Assembly: GCF_010728155.1 (NCBI RefSeq)
Contig: NZ_AP022605.1
Span: 2,108,001 to 2,172,000 of the forward strand
DNA from: Mycolicibacterium doricum
Lineage (GTDB): Bacteria; Actinomycetota; Actinomycetes; Mycobacteriales; Mycobacteriaceae
Length of the DNA: 64,000 nucleotides
Reading direction: 5' to 3'
Shown: positions 26,838-38,839 of the stretch, piece by piece
Layout of the letters: every line of letters starts with the position of its first letter
Position numbering within the stretch: position 1 is the stretch's first letter
Program-made: the position numbers and the translations under genes
The notes under the pieces: generated by a model
Told to the model about the DNA's origin: nothing
Databases searched by the model: none
Seen by the model: only the letters and a program-made list of their open reading frames with translations

Positions 26838-27661
26838 TGCTCTCGTTGTTCTCCCGCGTCGACGGTTGCCAGTTGTTCGTTGGTCGGCCGATCCCCGGTC
26901 CACGAAACCTGGAGCACACCAAGCGGTTCTGCCTGCTCGAATGCTACCGTCCGGGCCCGGTACAGCTCGAGCAGCGCCAGGAAACGGCCGACGATCTCGA
27001 TGCCACCCTCACAGTCGGCGACCAGATCGGTGAACGTCGCCCACTGGCCGACCCCCCGCTGCTCGAGCAATGCCAGCAACCGCTTGGCCTGCTCCGGCAC
27101 CGACACCGACGAGGCGTGCAGGTGGTCGGTGCGAACGCTCGGCACCGGCCGTGGGGTGAGCGCTGACGCCGCGATTTCGGCGAACCGCTCGGCGTCGACG
27201 CCCAGCATGACCTCGGGCAGCAGCTCGCTGTAGCGCGGCTCCAGCGACACCGCGCGCGGATAACTGCGCAGTGCGGCCGCCTCCAGTTCGGCGAATATCA
27301 CCGCGACGTGTTTGAACGCCCGGTATTGCAGCAACCGGGCGAACAACAGGTCACGCACCTCCAGCAGGGCGAGATCCTCTTCGTCCTGGACCTCGCCGGC
27401 GGGCAACAGGCGGGCGGCCTTGAGATCCAACAGCGTGGCGGCGATCACCAGGAACGCCGTTGTCTCGTCGAGTTCGAGCTGCGGGCCGATGGCCTTGGTG
27501 TAGGCGATGAAGTCGTCGGTGACCTGGTGCAGCGCGACTTCGGTGACGTCGAGCCGGTGGGCGAAGATCAGCTGCAGCAGTAGATCGAACGGACCCTCGA
27601 AATTGCTCAGCCGGACCTGGAACCCGCGCTTGTCTGGCTGATCGGCGTCCTCGCCGCTCAC
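26834..27661 (-). CDS. scpA: segregation and condensation protein ScpA
   Basis: 275 aa from GTG 27661, which overlaps the ParA-family stop. The kleisin N-terminal signature FQVRLSNFEGPFDLLLQLIFAHRLDVTEV is followed by TDDFIAYTKA and FLVIAATLLDLKAARLLP. The C-terminal winged helix GRFLALLELYRARTVAFEQAEPLGVLQVSW contacts the SMC head. Longer upstream frame is Arg/Gly-rich and inside the parA gene, so it is not used. ScpA bridges SMC heads and binds ScpB, encoded next. Confidence 0.95.
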   Translation of the reverse strand: MSGEDADQPDKRGFQVRLSNFEGPFDLLLQLIFAHRLDVTEVALHQVTDDFIAYTKAIGPQLELDETTAFLVIAATLLDLKAARLLPAGEVQDEEDLALLEVRDLLFARLLQYRAFKHVAVIFAELEAAALRSYPRAVSLEPRYSELLPEVMLGVDAERFAEIAASALTPRPVPSVRTDHLHASSVSVPEQAKRLLALLEQRGVGQWATFTDLVADCEGGIEIVGRFLALLELYRARTVAFEQAEPLGVLQVSWTGDRPTNEQLATVDAGEQREQ

Positions 27662-28530
27662 GCGCCGAACCGGTCGATGACTTCCCGTGCCAGCGCCCGG
27701 TACGCCTCGGCGCCGGCCGACTTCGGTGCCCACGTCGTGATGGGCTCCCCCGCGACGCTGGTCTCCGGGAAGCGCACGGTGCGGGTGATGACGGTGTCGA
27801 ACACCAGGTCACCGAACCGCTCGACCACCCGGGCCATCACCTCCCGGGCGTTGACCGTGCGCGGGTCGTAGCGGGTCACCAGGATACCGCTGATGTCCAG
27901 CTTGGGGTTGAGCCGGTCACGGACCTTGTCGACGGTGTCGGTGAGCAACGCCAGGCCCCGCAGCGAGAAGTACTCGCACTCGGTGGGGATGATCACGCCG
28001 TCACTGCAGGCCAGCCCGTTGACGGTGAGCAGTCCCAGCGACGGCTGGCAGTCGATCAGCACGTAGTCGTAGCGATCGAGCACCGGGTACAGCGCACGGC
28101 CCAACGTCTGCTCGCGCCCCACCTCGTTGACCAGCTGGATCTCCGCCGCCGACAGGTCGATGTTGCTGGGAACCAGGTCGAGGCCCGCGACACGGGTCTT
28201 GATGAGGACCTCGTCGATCGACACCCGAGGTTCGACCAGCAGGTTGTGCACGGTGTGGTCCAGTTCGTAGTGCGGCACGCCGAGCCCGGCGGAAAGTGCA
28301 CCTTGCGGGTCGAGGTCCACCAGCAGCACCCGCCGGCCGTATTCGGCGAGGCTGGCGCCGAGGTTGATGGTCGAGGTTGTCTTGCCGACGCCACCCTTCT
28401 GGTTGCACATCGCGATGACCTTGGCCGGTCCGTGGGTGCTGCGAGGTGCGGGTTCGGGTGTCGAGCGGTGTGGCCGTCCGGTCAGGCCCTTCGCCACGGG
28501 CGCGTCGGCACCTGCGGCGTCATCGGTCAT
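27658..28530 (-). CDS. ParA/Soj-family chromosome-partition ATPase
   Basis: 290 aa from ATG 28530 (MTDDAAGAD). After a Pro/Arg-rich N-terminus the deviant Walker A CNQKGGVGKTTSTINLGASLA follows, with both signature lysines, then LLVDLDPQGALSAGLG, VLIDCQPSLGLLTVNGL and VTRYDPRTVNAREV. It lacks an adjacent parB, so it is an orphan ParA paralogue like Rv1708, not the origin-proximal parA. Its place at the head of the scpA-scpB operon suggests a part in chromosome organisation (inference). Confidence 0.93.
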   Translation of the reverse strand: MTDDAAGADAPVAKGLTGRPHRSTPEPAPRSTHGPAKVIAMCNQKGGVGKTTSTINLGASLAEYGRRVLLVDLDPQGALSAGLGVPHYELDHTVHNLLVEPRVSIDEVLIKTRVAGLDLVPSNIDLSAAEIQLVNEVGREQTLGRALYPVLDRYDYVLIDCQPSLGLLTVNGLACSDGVIIPTECEYFSLRGLALLTDTVDKVRDRLNPKLDISGILVTRYDPRTVNAREVMARVVERFGDLVFDTVITRTVRFPETSVAGEPITTWAPKSAGAEAYRALAREVIDRFGA

Positions 28531-28654
28531 GCCGGACCGCCGGCGGCCGGGCACTCCACACGCAGGGCGAACATCCGGTTGAGTTTAACGTCGTGGGGAC
28601 TGCGGACACCGGCAGACCCGCAGACGACTTGTCGCGACATTTAGGGTTGGGGTC

Positions 28655-29410
28655 ATGGGTCTCAAGCAACGGGTGCCTTTGCTCCGCTGGTCGGTTCTGC
28701 GGTTCGCCTTGGCGATGCCCGGGTTTTCAAGAACCGGGCAGATCGGCGACGGCCGAGAAGCCGCGACGGCGGCATACGTCGAGGCGAATGCGCGGGCGGG
28801 CGACGTGGACGATGTCCTGGCCACGATCGACCGCTTCGCCTACGAGAAGTCGATACTGATGAACGTCGGCGACGAGAAGGGCGCGCTGCTCGACGCGGCG
28901 GTGCGCCGGGCAGCGCCCCGTCTGGCCCTCGAACTCGGCACCTACTGCGGATACGGTGCACTGCGCATCGCCCGCGCCGCGCCGGAGGCGATGGTCTGCT
29001 CGGTCGAGTTCTCCGCGGACAACGCCGCGGTGGCGCGGCGGATCTGGCGGCACGCGGGTGTCGCCGATCGGGTGACGTGCGTGGTCGGGACGATCGGGGA
29101 CGGCGGTCGTACGCTCGACGCGCTCACCGACGAGCACGGCTTCGGCCCAGGCGCGTTGGACCTGCTGTTCGTCGACCACGACAAGCGGGCCTATCTCCCT
29201 GACCTGTTCGCCATACTCGACCGCAACTGGCTGCACCGAGGGTCGATCGTCGTCGCCGACAACGTCCGCATCCCTGGCGCGCCGAAATACCGCGCATACA
29301 TGCGCGAGCAGCAGGGCAAGCTCTTCGACACCGTCGAGCACAAGACCCACGTCGAGTACCAGACGATGCTGCCGGATCTTGTGTTGGAGTCGGAGTACCT
29401 CGCGGGCTGA
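28655..29410 (+). CDS. class I SAM-dependent O-methyltransferase (COMT-like)
   Basis: 251 aa. It has the catechol O-methyltransferase pattern: YEKSILMNVGDEKGALLDAAV, SAM motif I LALELGTYCGYGALRIA, motif II VCSVEFSADNAAVARRI, then DLLFVDHDKRAYLPDL with the metal-binding Asp region and SIVVADNV. The protein equals Rv1703c in M. tuberculosis by synteny. The true substrate is unknown. It is divergent from the parA operon. The first 20 residues are weakly hydrophobic. It is convergent with xerD, with a CCGCAG-AGAAA-CTGCGG hairpin between (29462-29478) but no T-run. Confidence 0.88.
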   Translation: MGLKQRVPLLRWSVLRFALAMPGFSRTGQIGDGREAATAAYVEANARAGDVDDVLATIDRFAYEKSILMNVGDEKGALLDAAVRRAAPRLALELGTYCGYGALRIARAAPEAMVCSVEFSADNAAVARRIWRHAGVADRVTCVVGTIGDGGRTLDALTDEHGFGPGALDLLFVDHDKRAYLPDLFAILDRNWLHRGSIVVADNVRIPGAPKYRAYMREQQGKLFDTVEHKTHVEYQTMLPDLVLESEYLAG

Positions 29411-29490
29411 GCCTGGTAATGCACGAGTACTCGACACCAACGCCACCCGGGAAGGTGATTACCGCAGAGAAACTGCGGCGCCCGCGCGGG

Positions 29491-30446
29491 TCAGCGAGCC
29501 CGCGGATGCGCCCCTGCCCATACCTCGCGAAGCGCATGCACCGTCACCATGGTGTAGATCTGCGTCGTCGTCACCGATGCGTGCCCGAGGAGTTCCTGCA
29601 CGACGCGCACGTCGGCACCCCCGTCGAGCAGATGCGTCGCGAACGAGTGCCGCAGCGTATGCGGCGACACCGGCGAGGTGATTCCGGCCCGTTCGGCCGC
29701 GTCCTGCAAAACCTGCCAGGCGCTCTGGCGCGACAGTCGCCCACCCCGCGCGTTGAGGAAGATCGCCGGTGTACCGCGGCCACGGCGGGCCAGATCCGGC
29801 CGCCCCCGCACGAGGTACGCGTCCAGTGCGCTGACCGCCGGACGGCCGATCGGCACCAAGCGCTGCTTGCCGCCCTTTCCCCGCAGCAGTACCGACCGTG
29901 CGTGCGTGTCGACGTCATCGATGTCGAGGCCGACAGCTTCGGAGATCCGCGCACCGGTCGAGTACAGCAGTTCCAGCAGCACGCGGTTGCGCAGAGTGAG
30001 GGGGCCGTCGGCCTCGCTGTCGCGCCCGGCGCCGTCGAGGAGCGCCAGCACCTCATCGATCGACAGGCTCTTGGGCAACCGCCGTCCGGGCCTGGGCGGC
30101 TTGACCGCGCGGGCGACGTCGGCGTCGGTCAACCCCTCGGCGACCGCGAAGCGATGCAGTCCGCGCACCGCGATCAGTGCCCGCGCCGCCGACACCGCCG
30201 ACAACGCGTTCGCACCGGTGTCGGGATCACCGCGCCGCAACGCCACGAGGAAGTCGCTGACGTCGGCCTCGGCGACCTGGGCGAGGTCTTCGAGCCCGCG
30301 TCCGGTGAGGTGCTCGGCATAGCGGCGCAGGTCGCGGCGGTAGGAACTCAGCGTATTGGCGGCCACGCCACGCTCGATCGTCAGGTGGTCGAGGTAACCC
30401 TGCAACTGATCGTCGAGCGCCGACCGTCGAACAGCCGAGGTGGTCA

Positions 30447-30447
<1 letters not shown>
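29491..30447 (-). CDS. xerD: site-specific tyrosine recombinase XerD
   Basis: 318 aa from ATG 30447. The N-terminal core-binding domain ([23 protein letters not shown]) precedes the catalytic domain. Active-site residues are visible: Arg in [16 protein letters not shown], Lys in [43 protein letters not shown] with the nucleophilic Tyr. XerD acts with XerC at dif to resolve chromosome dimers. The chromosomal neighbourhood (NUDIX and pyrG) matches Rv1701, so this is the housekeeping copy and not an island integrase. The start codon abuts the stop of the NUDIX gene. Confidence 0.95.
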
Positions 30448-32832
<2,385 letters not shown>

Positions 32833-32921
32833 CTAGGCTTTGTCCTAGCTTTGGGGCCTGCCGACCCACGGAACCCCACCTTAACACCGACTCCGACAGG
32901 TGGTCGGTAACGCGCCGGGCC

Positions 32922-33863
32922 TCACGGGGCGATCGTGACCGCGCCCGCCCCCTGACCGACTCCGTACTGACCCGGCCGGGCGCCACCGATCAGGTCGGCA
33001 AGCGCGAGCACCGAGGTGATCCGTCCGGACTCGGAGTCCACGTCGTCGACGGTGCTGACCGCGCTCGCCAACGCGGCGTCCGACCGCGTCACGGCGACGG
33101 CGCCGGTTCCCGAGGCAGACCCGTCCCGGCCCACCAGCACGGTGCCGTATCCGTGGCCGGCGAGTCCTGCCGCGAACCGCGCCACCGTGGCGCCGCGATT
33201 GCCCGCGTCATCGCCCAGTGCGCCGCCGGTGACGACGAGTGCCGTATCGGCGGCGCGGACGGGATCGGTGCCGAAGGTGAGGAAGCCGGTGTCACGCAGG
33301 GCGGTCAGCACGGTGTCGCGTTCGGCATCGCTGACGGCCGGTGCTGCCGGATCCTTGTTGAGCAACAAGGCGATGCCGAGCAGATCGCCGGCTTGCGAGC
33401 CCTGATCCACCGAGGCGGTGCTCAGTTGCGTCCCCGCCGGCACGATCGGCGAATTCACGACCGACAGCAGTTTTTCCGCGGAGTTTGCGTCGACGAATTC
33501 CTGGGTGAGCGCAACCGTGGCACTGACCGTGCCACCGGCGTGCCCGATCGACCTTGTCAGCGCCTCGAGGTCGTCGTCGGAGGCGTCGGGCGTACGGAAC
33601 AACACCACCGACCTGCCGCCGAGCGTGTCACGCAGCACACGCGGCGCGATCTGCGCGTCGAATTCGTCTGCAGCACCCAGCCGTTCATTCAGCGCATTGT
33701 TCTCGTCGGTGAGGACGTTGATCTGGTTCTGCAGGTCCTGCTTGTCGTTCTGCAGTCCGGACAACACCGTGTTCGACAGCAGCCCCGACCCCAGCGCGAC
33801 ACCGATGGCCAAGGCCAGGAACACGGCCGCCAGCGAGATCGCATGTGTGCGCAGGGATATCAC
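32922..33863 (-). CDS. mctB: copper-export channel protein MctB
   Basis: 313 aa. The N-terminus MISLRTHAISLAAVFLALAIGVALGSGLL is a signal/anchor helix, followed by a coiled coil (LQNDKQDLQNQINVLTDENNALNERL) and a mixed alpha/beta domain. This is the architecture of Rv1698, shown to limit copper in M. tuberculosis by acting in the outer membrane. It lies 9 bp after steA and 119 bp before pyrG, the conserved mycobacterial order. The C-terminal Gly-rich tail GQYGVGQGAGAVTIAP is typical. Confidence 0.92.
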   Translation of the reverse strand: MISLRTHAISLAAVFLALAIGVALGSGLLSNTVLSGLQNDKQDLQNQINVLTDENNALNERLGAADEFDAQIAPRVLRDTLGGRSVVLFRTPDASDDDLEALTRSIGHAGGTVSATVALTQEFVDANSAEKLLSVVNSPIVPAGTQLSTASVDQGSQAGDLLGIALLLNKDPAAPAVSDAERDTVLTALRDTGFLTFGTDPVRAADTALVVTGGALGDDAGNRGATVARFAAGLAGHGYGTVLVGRDGSASGTGAVAVTRSDAALASAVSTVDDVDSESGRITSVLALADLIGGARPGQYGVGQGAGAVTIAP

Positions 33864-33872
33864 CGTATCGGC

Positions 33873-35057
33873 CTAACTGACCAGACCCTGTGCCCAGAGC
33901 ACCAGCTGGTTCCAGTACTGCTGGATCCACTCGATGACCGCGGCGTCCGCGCGCGAGACCCACAGCGCCACTATCACCGCCACCAGCATCGCCAGGACCA
34001 GCAGCGCGATGGCGCCACCGGACACCCGGCTGCGGTACAGCGTGGCGACGGCTTTCGCGTCGACGAGCTTCTCCCCCACCTTGAGGCGAGTCAGGAACGT
34101 CGACGGGTTGCTGCGCTGACGGGTGCGATCAAAGAACTCCTCGATGCTGGCGGTGTGGCCAACCGTGACGATCAGCGACGCACCATGGTGGTCGCACAGC
34201 AGCAGCGCGAGGTCGGCGGCCGAACCCGCGGCCGGAAATGTCATCGCGCCCACCCCGAGATCCTGGATGCGTTCCAGACCCGCCGCGTGTCCGTCCGCGT
34301 CGGCCGGCAGCACCACCTGGGCGCCGCTGCGCAGCACCTCGGCGCTCATCCGGTCCGGGTCCCCGACGATGAGCGCAGGGCGATATCCCGCCTTGCGCAG
34401 GATGTCGGCCCCGGTGCCCACGCCGACCAGCACGGGCTGGTACTCCTTGATGAACGGCTTGAGCGCCTTGAGATCGTCGGCGGCGTGCGGTTCCTCGGCG
34501 ACGATCACGACGTGGCGGCGGTTGAGGTCGACGTCGATGTCCGGGATGCCGATGCCGTCGATGAGCAGCGGGCTCTCACTGCGGATGAACTCGATGGTGT
34601 TGCCCGCGAAGGCCTCGAGGTGTGCGACCAGACCGCTCTTGGCCTCGTGCATCAGCTCGTGGATCTCCTGGTCGGTGCGTTCGCTGCCGGCGATCAGACG
34701 CCGGTCACCGGAGTACACCCCGCCGTTGTGCAGCCGCACCCGGTGGCCGTCCTTGACCTTCTTGAACACCTCGGGGCCGGTTTCGTCGATCAGCGCGATC
34801 CCGTTGGCCACCAGCACCTCCGGTCCGAGGTTGGGGTAGCGCCCGGAGATGGACGGGGACGCGTTGACCACGCCGGCCACCCGCGCCTCGACCAGAGCGT
34901 CGGCGGTGATCCGGTCCAGGTCGAGCGCGTCGATGACCACGATGTCACCGGGGGCGATGCGCCTCAGCAGGCGATCGATGTCGCGGTCCACGCGAGCGGT
35001 GCCGGTGATTCCGGGCCGTGAACTGGCGTTACGGGTGAGCAGCGCTGACATCTTCAT
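33873..35057 (-). CDS. steA: SteA-like cell-division protein (Rv1697 family)
   Basis: 394 aa. A long soluble domain with GDIVVIDALDLDRITADALVEARVAGVVNASPSISGRYPNLGPEVL and VGDPDRMSAEVLRSGAQVVLPADADG resembles thiamine pyrophosphokinase-like folds. One C-terminal membrane helix (GGAIALLVLAMLVAVIVALWV) follows, and a Trp-rich end. In corynebacteria SteA with SteB (the MctB relative) influences septal cell-wall splitting; the adjacency to mctB agrees. Starts: ATG 35057 or Met3. Confidence 0.9.
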   Translation of the reverse strand: MKMSALLTRNASSRPGITGTARVDRDIDRLLRRIAPGDIVVIDALDLDRITADALVEARVAGVVNASPSISGRYPNLGPEVLVANGIALIDETGPEVFKKVKDGHRVRLHNGGVYSGDRRLIAGSERTDQEIHELMHEAKSGLVAHLEAFAGNTIEFIRSESPLLIDGIGIPDIDVDLNRRHVVIVAEEPHAADDLKALKPFIKEYQPVLVGVGTGADILRKAGYRPALIVGDPDRMSAEVLRSGAQVVLPADADGHAAGLERIQDLGVGAMTFPAAGSAADLALLLCDHHGASLIVTVGHTASIEEFFDRTRQRSNPSTFLTRLKVGEKLVDAKAVATLYRSRVSGGAIALLVLAMLVAVIVALWVSRADAAVIEWIQQYWNQLVLWAQGLVS

Positions 35058-35150
35058 GTCGGCGATTCTGGCGGCGAACCCTCAAGTAAAGGTGGAGGCG
35101 CGCCGTAACATGCGCCTCATAAGTTGCGTTTTGTCCCATCAGCCACATAC

Positions 35151-36911
35151 TCAGGCGTCGGTGGCCTCAGCACGCGCGGCGTCGAGCAACTCCCGTGCGT
35201 GTGCCCGGCCGCTGTCGGACTCGCCGAGACCAGCCAACATGCGGGCCAGTTCGGCCACTCGGTCGTCGTCGTCGATGCGGCGGACGACGCTGGCCTTGCC
35301 CCGCCCGCTGCTGTCCACCACCAGATGGGCATCGGCGTAGGCGGCGACCTGGGGCAGGTGGGTGACCACGATGACCTGGTGGGTGCGGGCCAGACGAGCC
35401 AACCGCCTGCCGATCTGGACGGCGGCCCGGCCCCCGACCCCGGCATCGACTTCGTCGAACACCATGGTGGTGCCGTGTGCCGAGGCCGCCAGCACGACCT
35501 CGATGGCCAGCATCACCCGCGACAGCTCGCCACCGGATGCGCTCTTCGACAGCGGAAGCACTTCGGTCCCCCGGTGTGCGGCGAAGCCGAAGTCGACGGC
35601 GTCCACACCGTCGTGGCCGGCGTGCACGACGACGCCGTCCGGCAGCGTCAACGGCGCCGAGTCGTCGGCGCGAACGGCGAGCGGCGCGACGCTGACGGTG
35701 AACTCCGCCCCGGCCATCGCCAGCCCGGCCAGTTCGGCGGTCACCGCCTTGGACAGTCCCTTCGCTGCCTTGAGCCGCGCTTTGGTGAGATCGGCCGCCG
35801 CGGCGGCGACCTGTGATTGCAACTCACCGACCCGCCGCTCCAGGACGGTCAGCGCCTCCTCGGACACGTCGAGTTGGTCGAGGCGCTTGCGGGACTCCTC
35901 GGCCCAGGCCAGCACCCCGTCGATGTCGGCGGCGTATTTGCGTGTCAACGTGCGCAGATCGGCCTGCCGAGCCAGCCTGGTCTCCAGTGCGCTCGCGTCG
36001 GTGGGCAGCGCACCGAGGTAGTCGCCGAGCTCACCGGACACGTCGCCGATCACGGCGACCGCGTCGGCGAGTTGGGCGGCCAGCGACCGCAGGGTGGCGT
36101 CGTCGGTCCCCTCCAGCGCCGACTTCGCCTGTGCGGCGAGATGGGCGGCGGACGACGCGTCCCCGATAGCGTCGTCGTCGGCGCCGGCCAGCGCGTAGCG
36201 CGCTGTGAGGGCGGCCTCACGCAGCGCGTCGAGCTCGGAGAGTCGCCGGATGTCGTCGACGAGGGCGTCGTCCTCCCCAGGCGACGGGTCGACGGCGTCG
36301 ATCTCGCTGAGGCCGAACTTCAGCCGGTCAGCCTCCTGGGCGAGTTCACGCTCGCGTCGGCGACGTTCGGTCAGGTCGCGACGGGCGGCGAGCCATTCGT
36401 CCCGCGCGACGTGGTATCGGCGCAGCGGTTTGCCTACGTCGGCGAACCGGTCGAGTGCTGCGCGCTGTTCGTCCGGACGCATGAGACGCAACTGGTCGTT
36501 CTGCCCGTGCAAGGTGAGGAGCTCGGTGGTGAAGGTGCTCAGCGACTTCGCCGGGACGCTGCGGCCCCCGAGGTAGGCCCGTGACGGTCCGTCCTTGGTG
36601 ACCGAGCGAGCGGCGATGATGCTGCCGTCGTCGTCGCGCTCGGCACCCGACGACTCGATGAGGTCGTCGACGCGGCGCGCGACGCCATCGCCGAGGTCGG
36701 TGGTGAGGAACCGGCCCTCGACCACGGCACGCTCGGCGCCCGACCGGACACGGTTGGGGTCGGCGCGGGCCCCGCCGAGCAGATGCAGCCCGGTGACCAC
36801 CATGGTCTTCCCTGCTCCGGTCTCACCGGTGAGCACCGTGAGACCACGGTCGAACTCGGCTGTGGCAGCGCTGATCGCGCCGAGGGACTCGATGCGTATT
36901 TCGGACAGCAC
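35151..36911 (-). CDS. recN: DNA repair protein RecN
   Basis: 586 aa. SMC-like: Walker A LTGETGAGKTMVVTGLHLLGG at residues about 27-47, long coiled-coil middle, hinge-like region, and C-terminal signature SKSASGGELSRVMLAIE with Walker B TTMVFDEVDAGVGG. It acts early in double-strand break repair. The order nadK-recN-steA is conserved. The gene follows nadK by 6 bp. Confidence 0.95.
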   Translation of the reverse strand: MLSEIRIESLGAISAATAEFDRGLTVLTGETGAGKTMVVTGLHLLGGARADPNRVRSGAERAVVEGRFLTTDLGDGVARRVDDLIESSGAERDDDGSIIAARSVTKDGPSRAYLGGRSVPAKSLSTFTTELLTLHGQNDQLRLMRPDEQRAALDRFADVGKPLRRYHVARDEWLAARRDLTERRRRERELAQEADRLKFGLSEIDAVDPSPGEDDALVDDIRRLSELDALREAALTARYALAGADDDAIGDASSAAHLAAQAKSALEGTDDATLRSLAAQLADAVAVIGDVSGELGDYLGALPTDASALETRLARQADLRTLTRKYAADIDGVLAWAEESRKRLDQLDVSEEALTVLERRVGELQSQVAAAAADLTKARLKAAKGLSKAVTAELAGLAMAGAEFTVSVAPLAVRADDSAPLTLPDGVVVHAGHDGVDAVDFGFAAHRGTEVLPLSKSASGGELSRVMLAIEVVLAASAHGTTMVFDEVDAGVGGRAAVQIGRRLARLARTHQVIVVTHLPQVAAYADAHLVVDSSGRGKASVVRRIDDDDRVAELARMLAGLGESDSGRAHARELLDAARAEATDA

Positions 36912-36917
36912 GATGCG

Positions 36918-37841
36918 CTACTGCCCCCGCCATCCGGTGACGGGGAGCCGGAACTTGCGCACCAGCCGGTCGGTGAACGGTGCGCTGTCGAGCCGCACCC
37001 ATTTGAGCGGCGTGGCGCAGCGCGTCACCTCGAGCCGCCCGCCGGCCGGCACCACCATCTCCCTGCGGCCGTCGCAGAACACCAGGGCGTCGTGCCCACT
37101 CGCTTCGATCTCGATCGCGATCGTGGCTTCCGGGCTGGTCACCATCGGCCTTGCAAAAAGCGCATGGGCGTTGTTAGGCACCACCAGCACGGCCTCGAGG
37201 TCCGGCCACAACACCGGCCCACCCGCGGAGAACGCGTAGGCGGTGGAGCCGGTCGGAGTGGACACCAGCACACCGTCGCCGCCGAACGCCGAAACCGGCC
37301 GGCCGTCGATCTCCACGACCACGCCGAGCACACCCAGACGCGGCCCCTTCTCCAGGCTGGCCTCGTTGAGCGCCCAACCCCGTGTGAGCAGTTCGCCTCC
37401 GGCGCGCACCGCCACGTCGAGGGTCATCCGCTCTTCGACCCGATAGTCGCGACGCACGACGTGGTGGAGCACGGTGTCGATGGCCTCCGCCTCGGCCTCG
37501 GCGAGGAAACCGATCCGTCCCAGGTTCACCCCCAGGACGGGGATCTCGACATTGCGGGCGAGTTCGGCGGCGCGCAGGAAGGTGCCGTCGCCGCCGAGGA
37601 CCAGCACCAGCTCGCACCCTTCGGCGGCCCGTTCGTCGGCGTCGACCACATCGATGTCGACGCCGATCGCGCGCATGTCGTCGGGCGACAGGTGCACAGG
37701 ACCCCGGTCGACCGCCTCGGCGGCAAGCACCCGAAGACGGATGTTATTGTGGCCCAAGACCTTCTGCACCCGCCGGGCGACCTCGGTGGCATCCTCGCGT
37801 CCCGTGTGAACCACCAAGAGGATGGTGCGTTCAAACGTCAT
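36918..37841 (-). CDS. nadK: NAD kinase
   Basis: 307 aa from ATG 37841, which overlaps the tlyA stop by 4 bases. Family motifs are [18 protein letters not shown] (the GGDG phosphate loop), [25 protein letters not shown] and [24 protein letters not shown]. It makes NADP from NAD with ATP or polyphosphate. The open frame continues far upstream inside tlyA, but that part is not protein-like. Confidence 0.96.
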   Translation of the reverse strand: MTFERTILLVVHTGREDATEVARRVQKVLGHNNIRLRVLAAEAVDRGPVHLSPDDMRAIGVDIDVVDADERAAEGCELVLVLGGDGTFLRAAELARNVEIPVLGVNLGRIGFLAEAEAEAIDTVLHHVVRRDYRVEERMTLDVAVRAGGELLTRGWALNEASLEKGPRLGVLGVVVEIDGRPVSAFGGDGVLVSTPTGSTAYAFSAGGPVLWPDLEAVLVVPNNAHALFARPMVTSPEATIAIEIEASGHDALVFCDGRREMVVPAGGRLEVTRCATPLKWVRLDSAPFTDRLVRKFRLPVTGWRGQ

Positions 37842-38647
37842 TGCGGTCCTTCCGTGACGGCGCGGCGCACCGCCTGTTCGAGGTCGTCGCCGCGCAGTCC
37901 GCTGTCCGTGCGGGCCCGCAACCACAAGAAGTATTCGACGTTGCCCGACGGGCCCGGCAGCGGGCTCGCCGTCGCGCCGACTGTGTCCCATCCGAGGCCT
38001 GCCGCCTCGGCCGCCACAGACAGCACTGACTCCGCACGCAACTCGGGCTCCGAGACGACGCCACCGGCACCCACCCGGTCCTTGCCGACCTCGAACTGCG
38101 GCTTCACCATGGGAACGATATCGGCGTCGGGCGACGCGCATGCGGTCAGCGCGGGCAGAACCGTCGCCAGGGAGATGAACGACAGGTCCGCCACGATGAC
38201 GTCGACGCGACCGCCGATCATCTCTGGGGTGAGTTTTCGCACGTTGGTGCGTTCGACGACCACCACGCGGGGGTCCGAGCGCAGTGACCAGGCCAGTTGG
38301 CCGTAACCCACGTCGACGGCGACGACTTCATGTGCGCCACGGTCGAGCAGGACCTCGGTGAAACCACCCGTGGAGGCCCCGGCATCGAGTCCGCGCCGAC
38401 CCGCGACGTCGAGGCCGAAGGCATCGAGGGCACCGATGAGTTTATGCGCACCTCTGGACACCCATGAACGTTCCTCCGTGGTGTCGACGGCGATGTGGGC
38501 CGTGACGGCGACCGCTGTCGCCGGTTTGGCGGCCGGCATACCGTCGACCGTGACCCGGCCTGCGCCGATGAGCTCAGCTGCCTGCTGACGTGACCGGGCC
38601 AACCCCCGTCGCACCAACTCGGCATCGACACGTGCGCGCCGCGTCAC
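37838..38647 (-). CDS. tlyA: 16S/23S rRNA 2'-O-methyltransferase TlyA
   Basis: 269 aa. The N-terminal S4 domain ([31 protein letters not shown]) is followed by an RrmJ-type methyltransferase with [48 protein letters not shown] and [13 protein letters not shown]. TlyA methylates rRNA cytidines; its loss gives capreomycin resistance in M. tuberculosis. Complete and in the conserved operon between the small Rv1693-like gene and nadK. Confidence 0.95.
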   Translation of the reverse strand: MTRRARVDAELVRRGLARSRQQAAELIGAGRVTVDGMPAAKPATAVAVTAHIAVDTTEERSWVSRGAHKLIGALDAFGLDVAGRRGLDAGASTGGFTEVLLDRGAHEVVAVDVGYGQLAWSLRSDPRVVVVERTNVRKLTPEMIGGRVDVIVADLSFISLATVLPALTACASPDADIVPMVKPQFEVGKDRVGAGGVVSEPELRAESVLSVAAEAAGLGWDTVGATASPLPGPSGNVEYFLWLRARTDSGLRGDDLEQAVRRAVTEGPQ

Positions 38648-38652
38648 GAGCG

Positions 38653-38826
38653 CTAGCCCCTCTCGACCGCCGCCAATGCCTGCACGAGCAGATCGTGCGC
38701 CTGCTCCAAGCGCGCGGCGACGGTGTCGATATCGCAGTCGGCGAGGTCGCCGGCGTCCTCCTGACCGGGGAGGTCGGCGAGCAGGGCCGCCACCTGGGTG
38801 CGGAGCCGATCGGGGTCGTTAATCAT
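38653..38826 (-). CDS. small conserved protein, Rv1693-like (57 aa)
   Basis: Reads MINDPDRLRTQVAALLADLPGQEDAGDLADCDIDTVAARLEQAHDLLVQALAAVE, ending RG: a wholly helical, acidic, probably two-helix protein. ATG 38826 or GTG 38838 may be used. It sits in the conserved operon between the HAD phosphatase and tlyA, 5 bp before tlyA. Function is unknown. Confidence 0.8.
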   Translation of the reverse strand: MINDPDRLRTQVAALLADLPGQEDAGDLADCDIDTVAARLEQAHDLLVQALAAVERG

Positions 38827-38839
38827 GTCGACAGTCACG

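Noticed and set aside
36783..38306. Plus-strand open frame of about 500 codons across recN, nadK and tlyA
   Set aside because: Antisense to three conserved genes, composition not protein-like.
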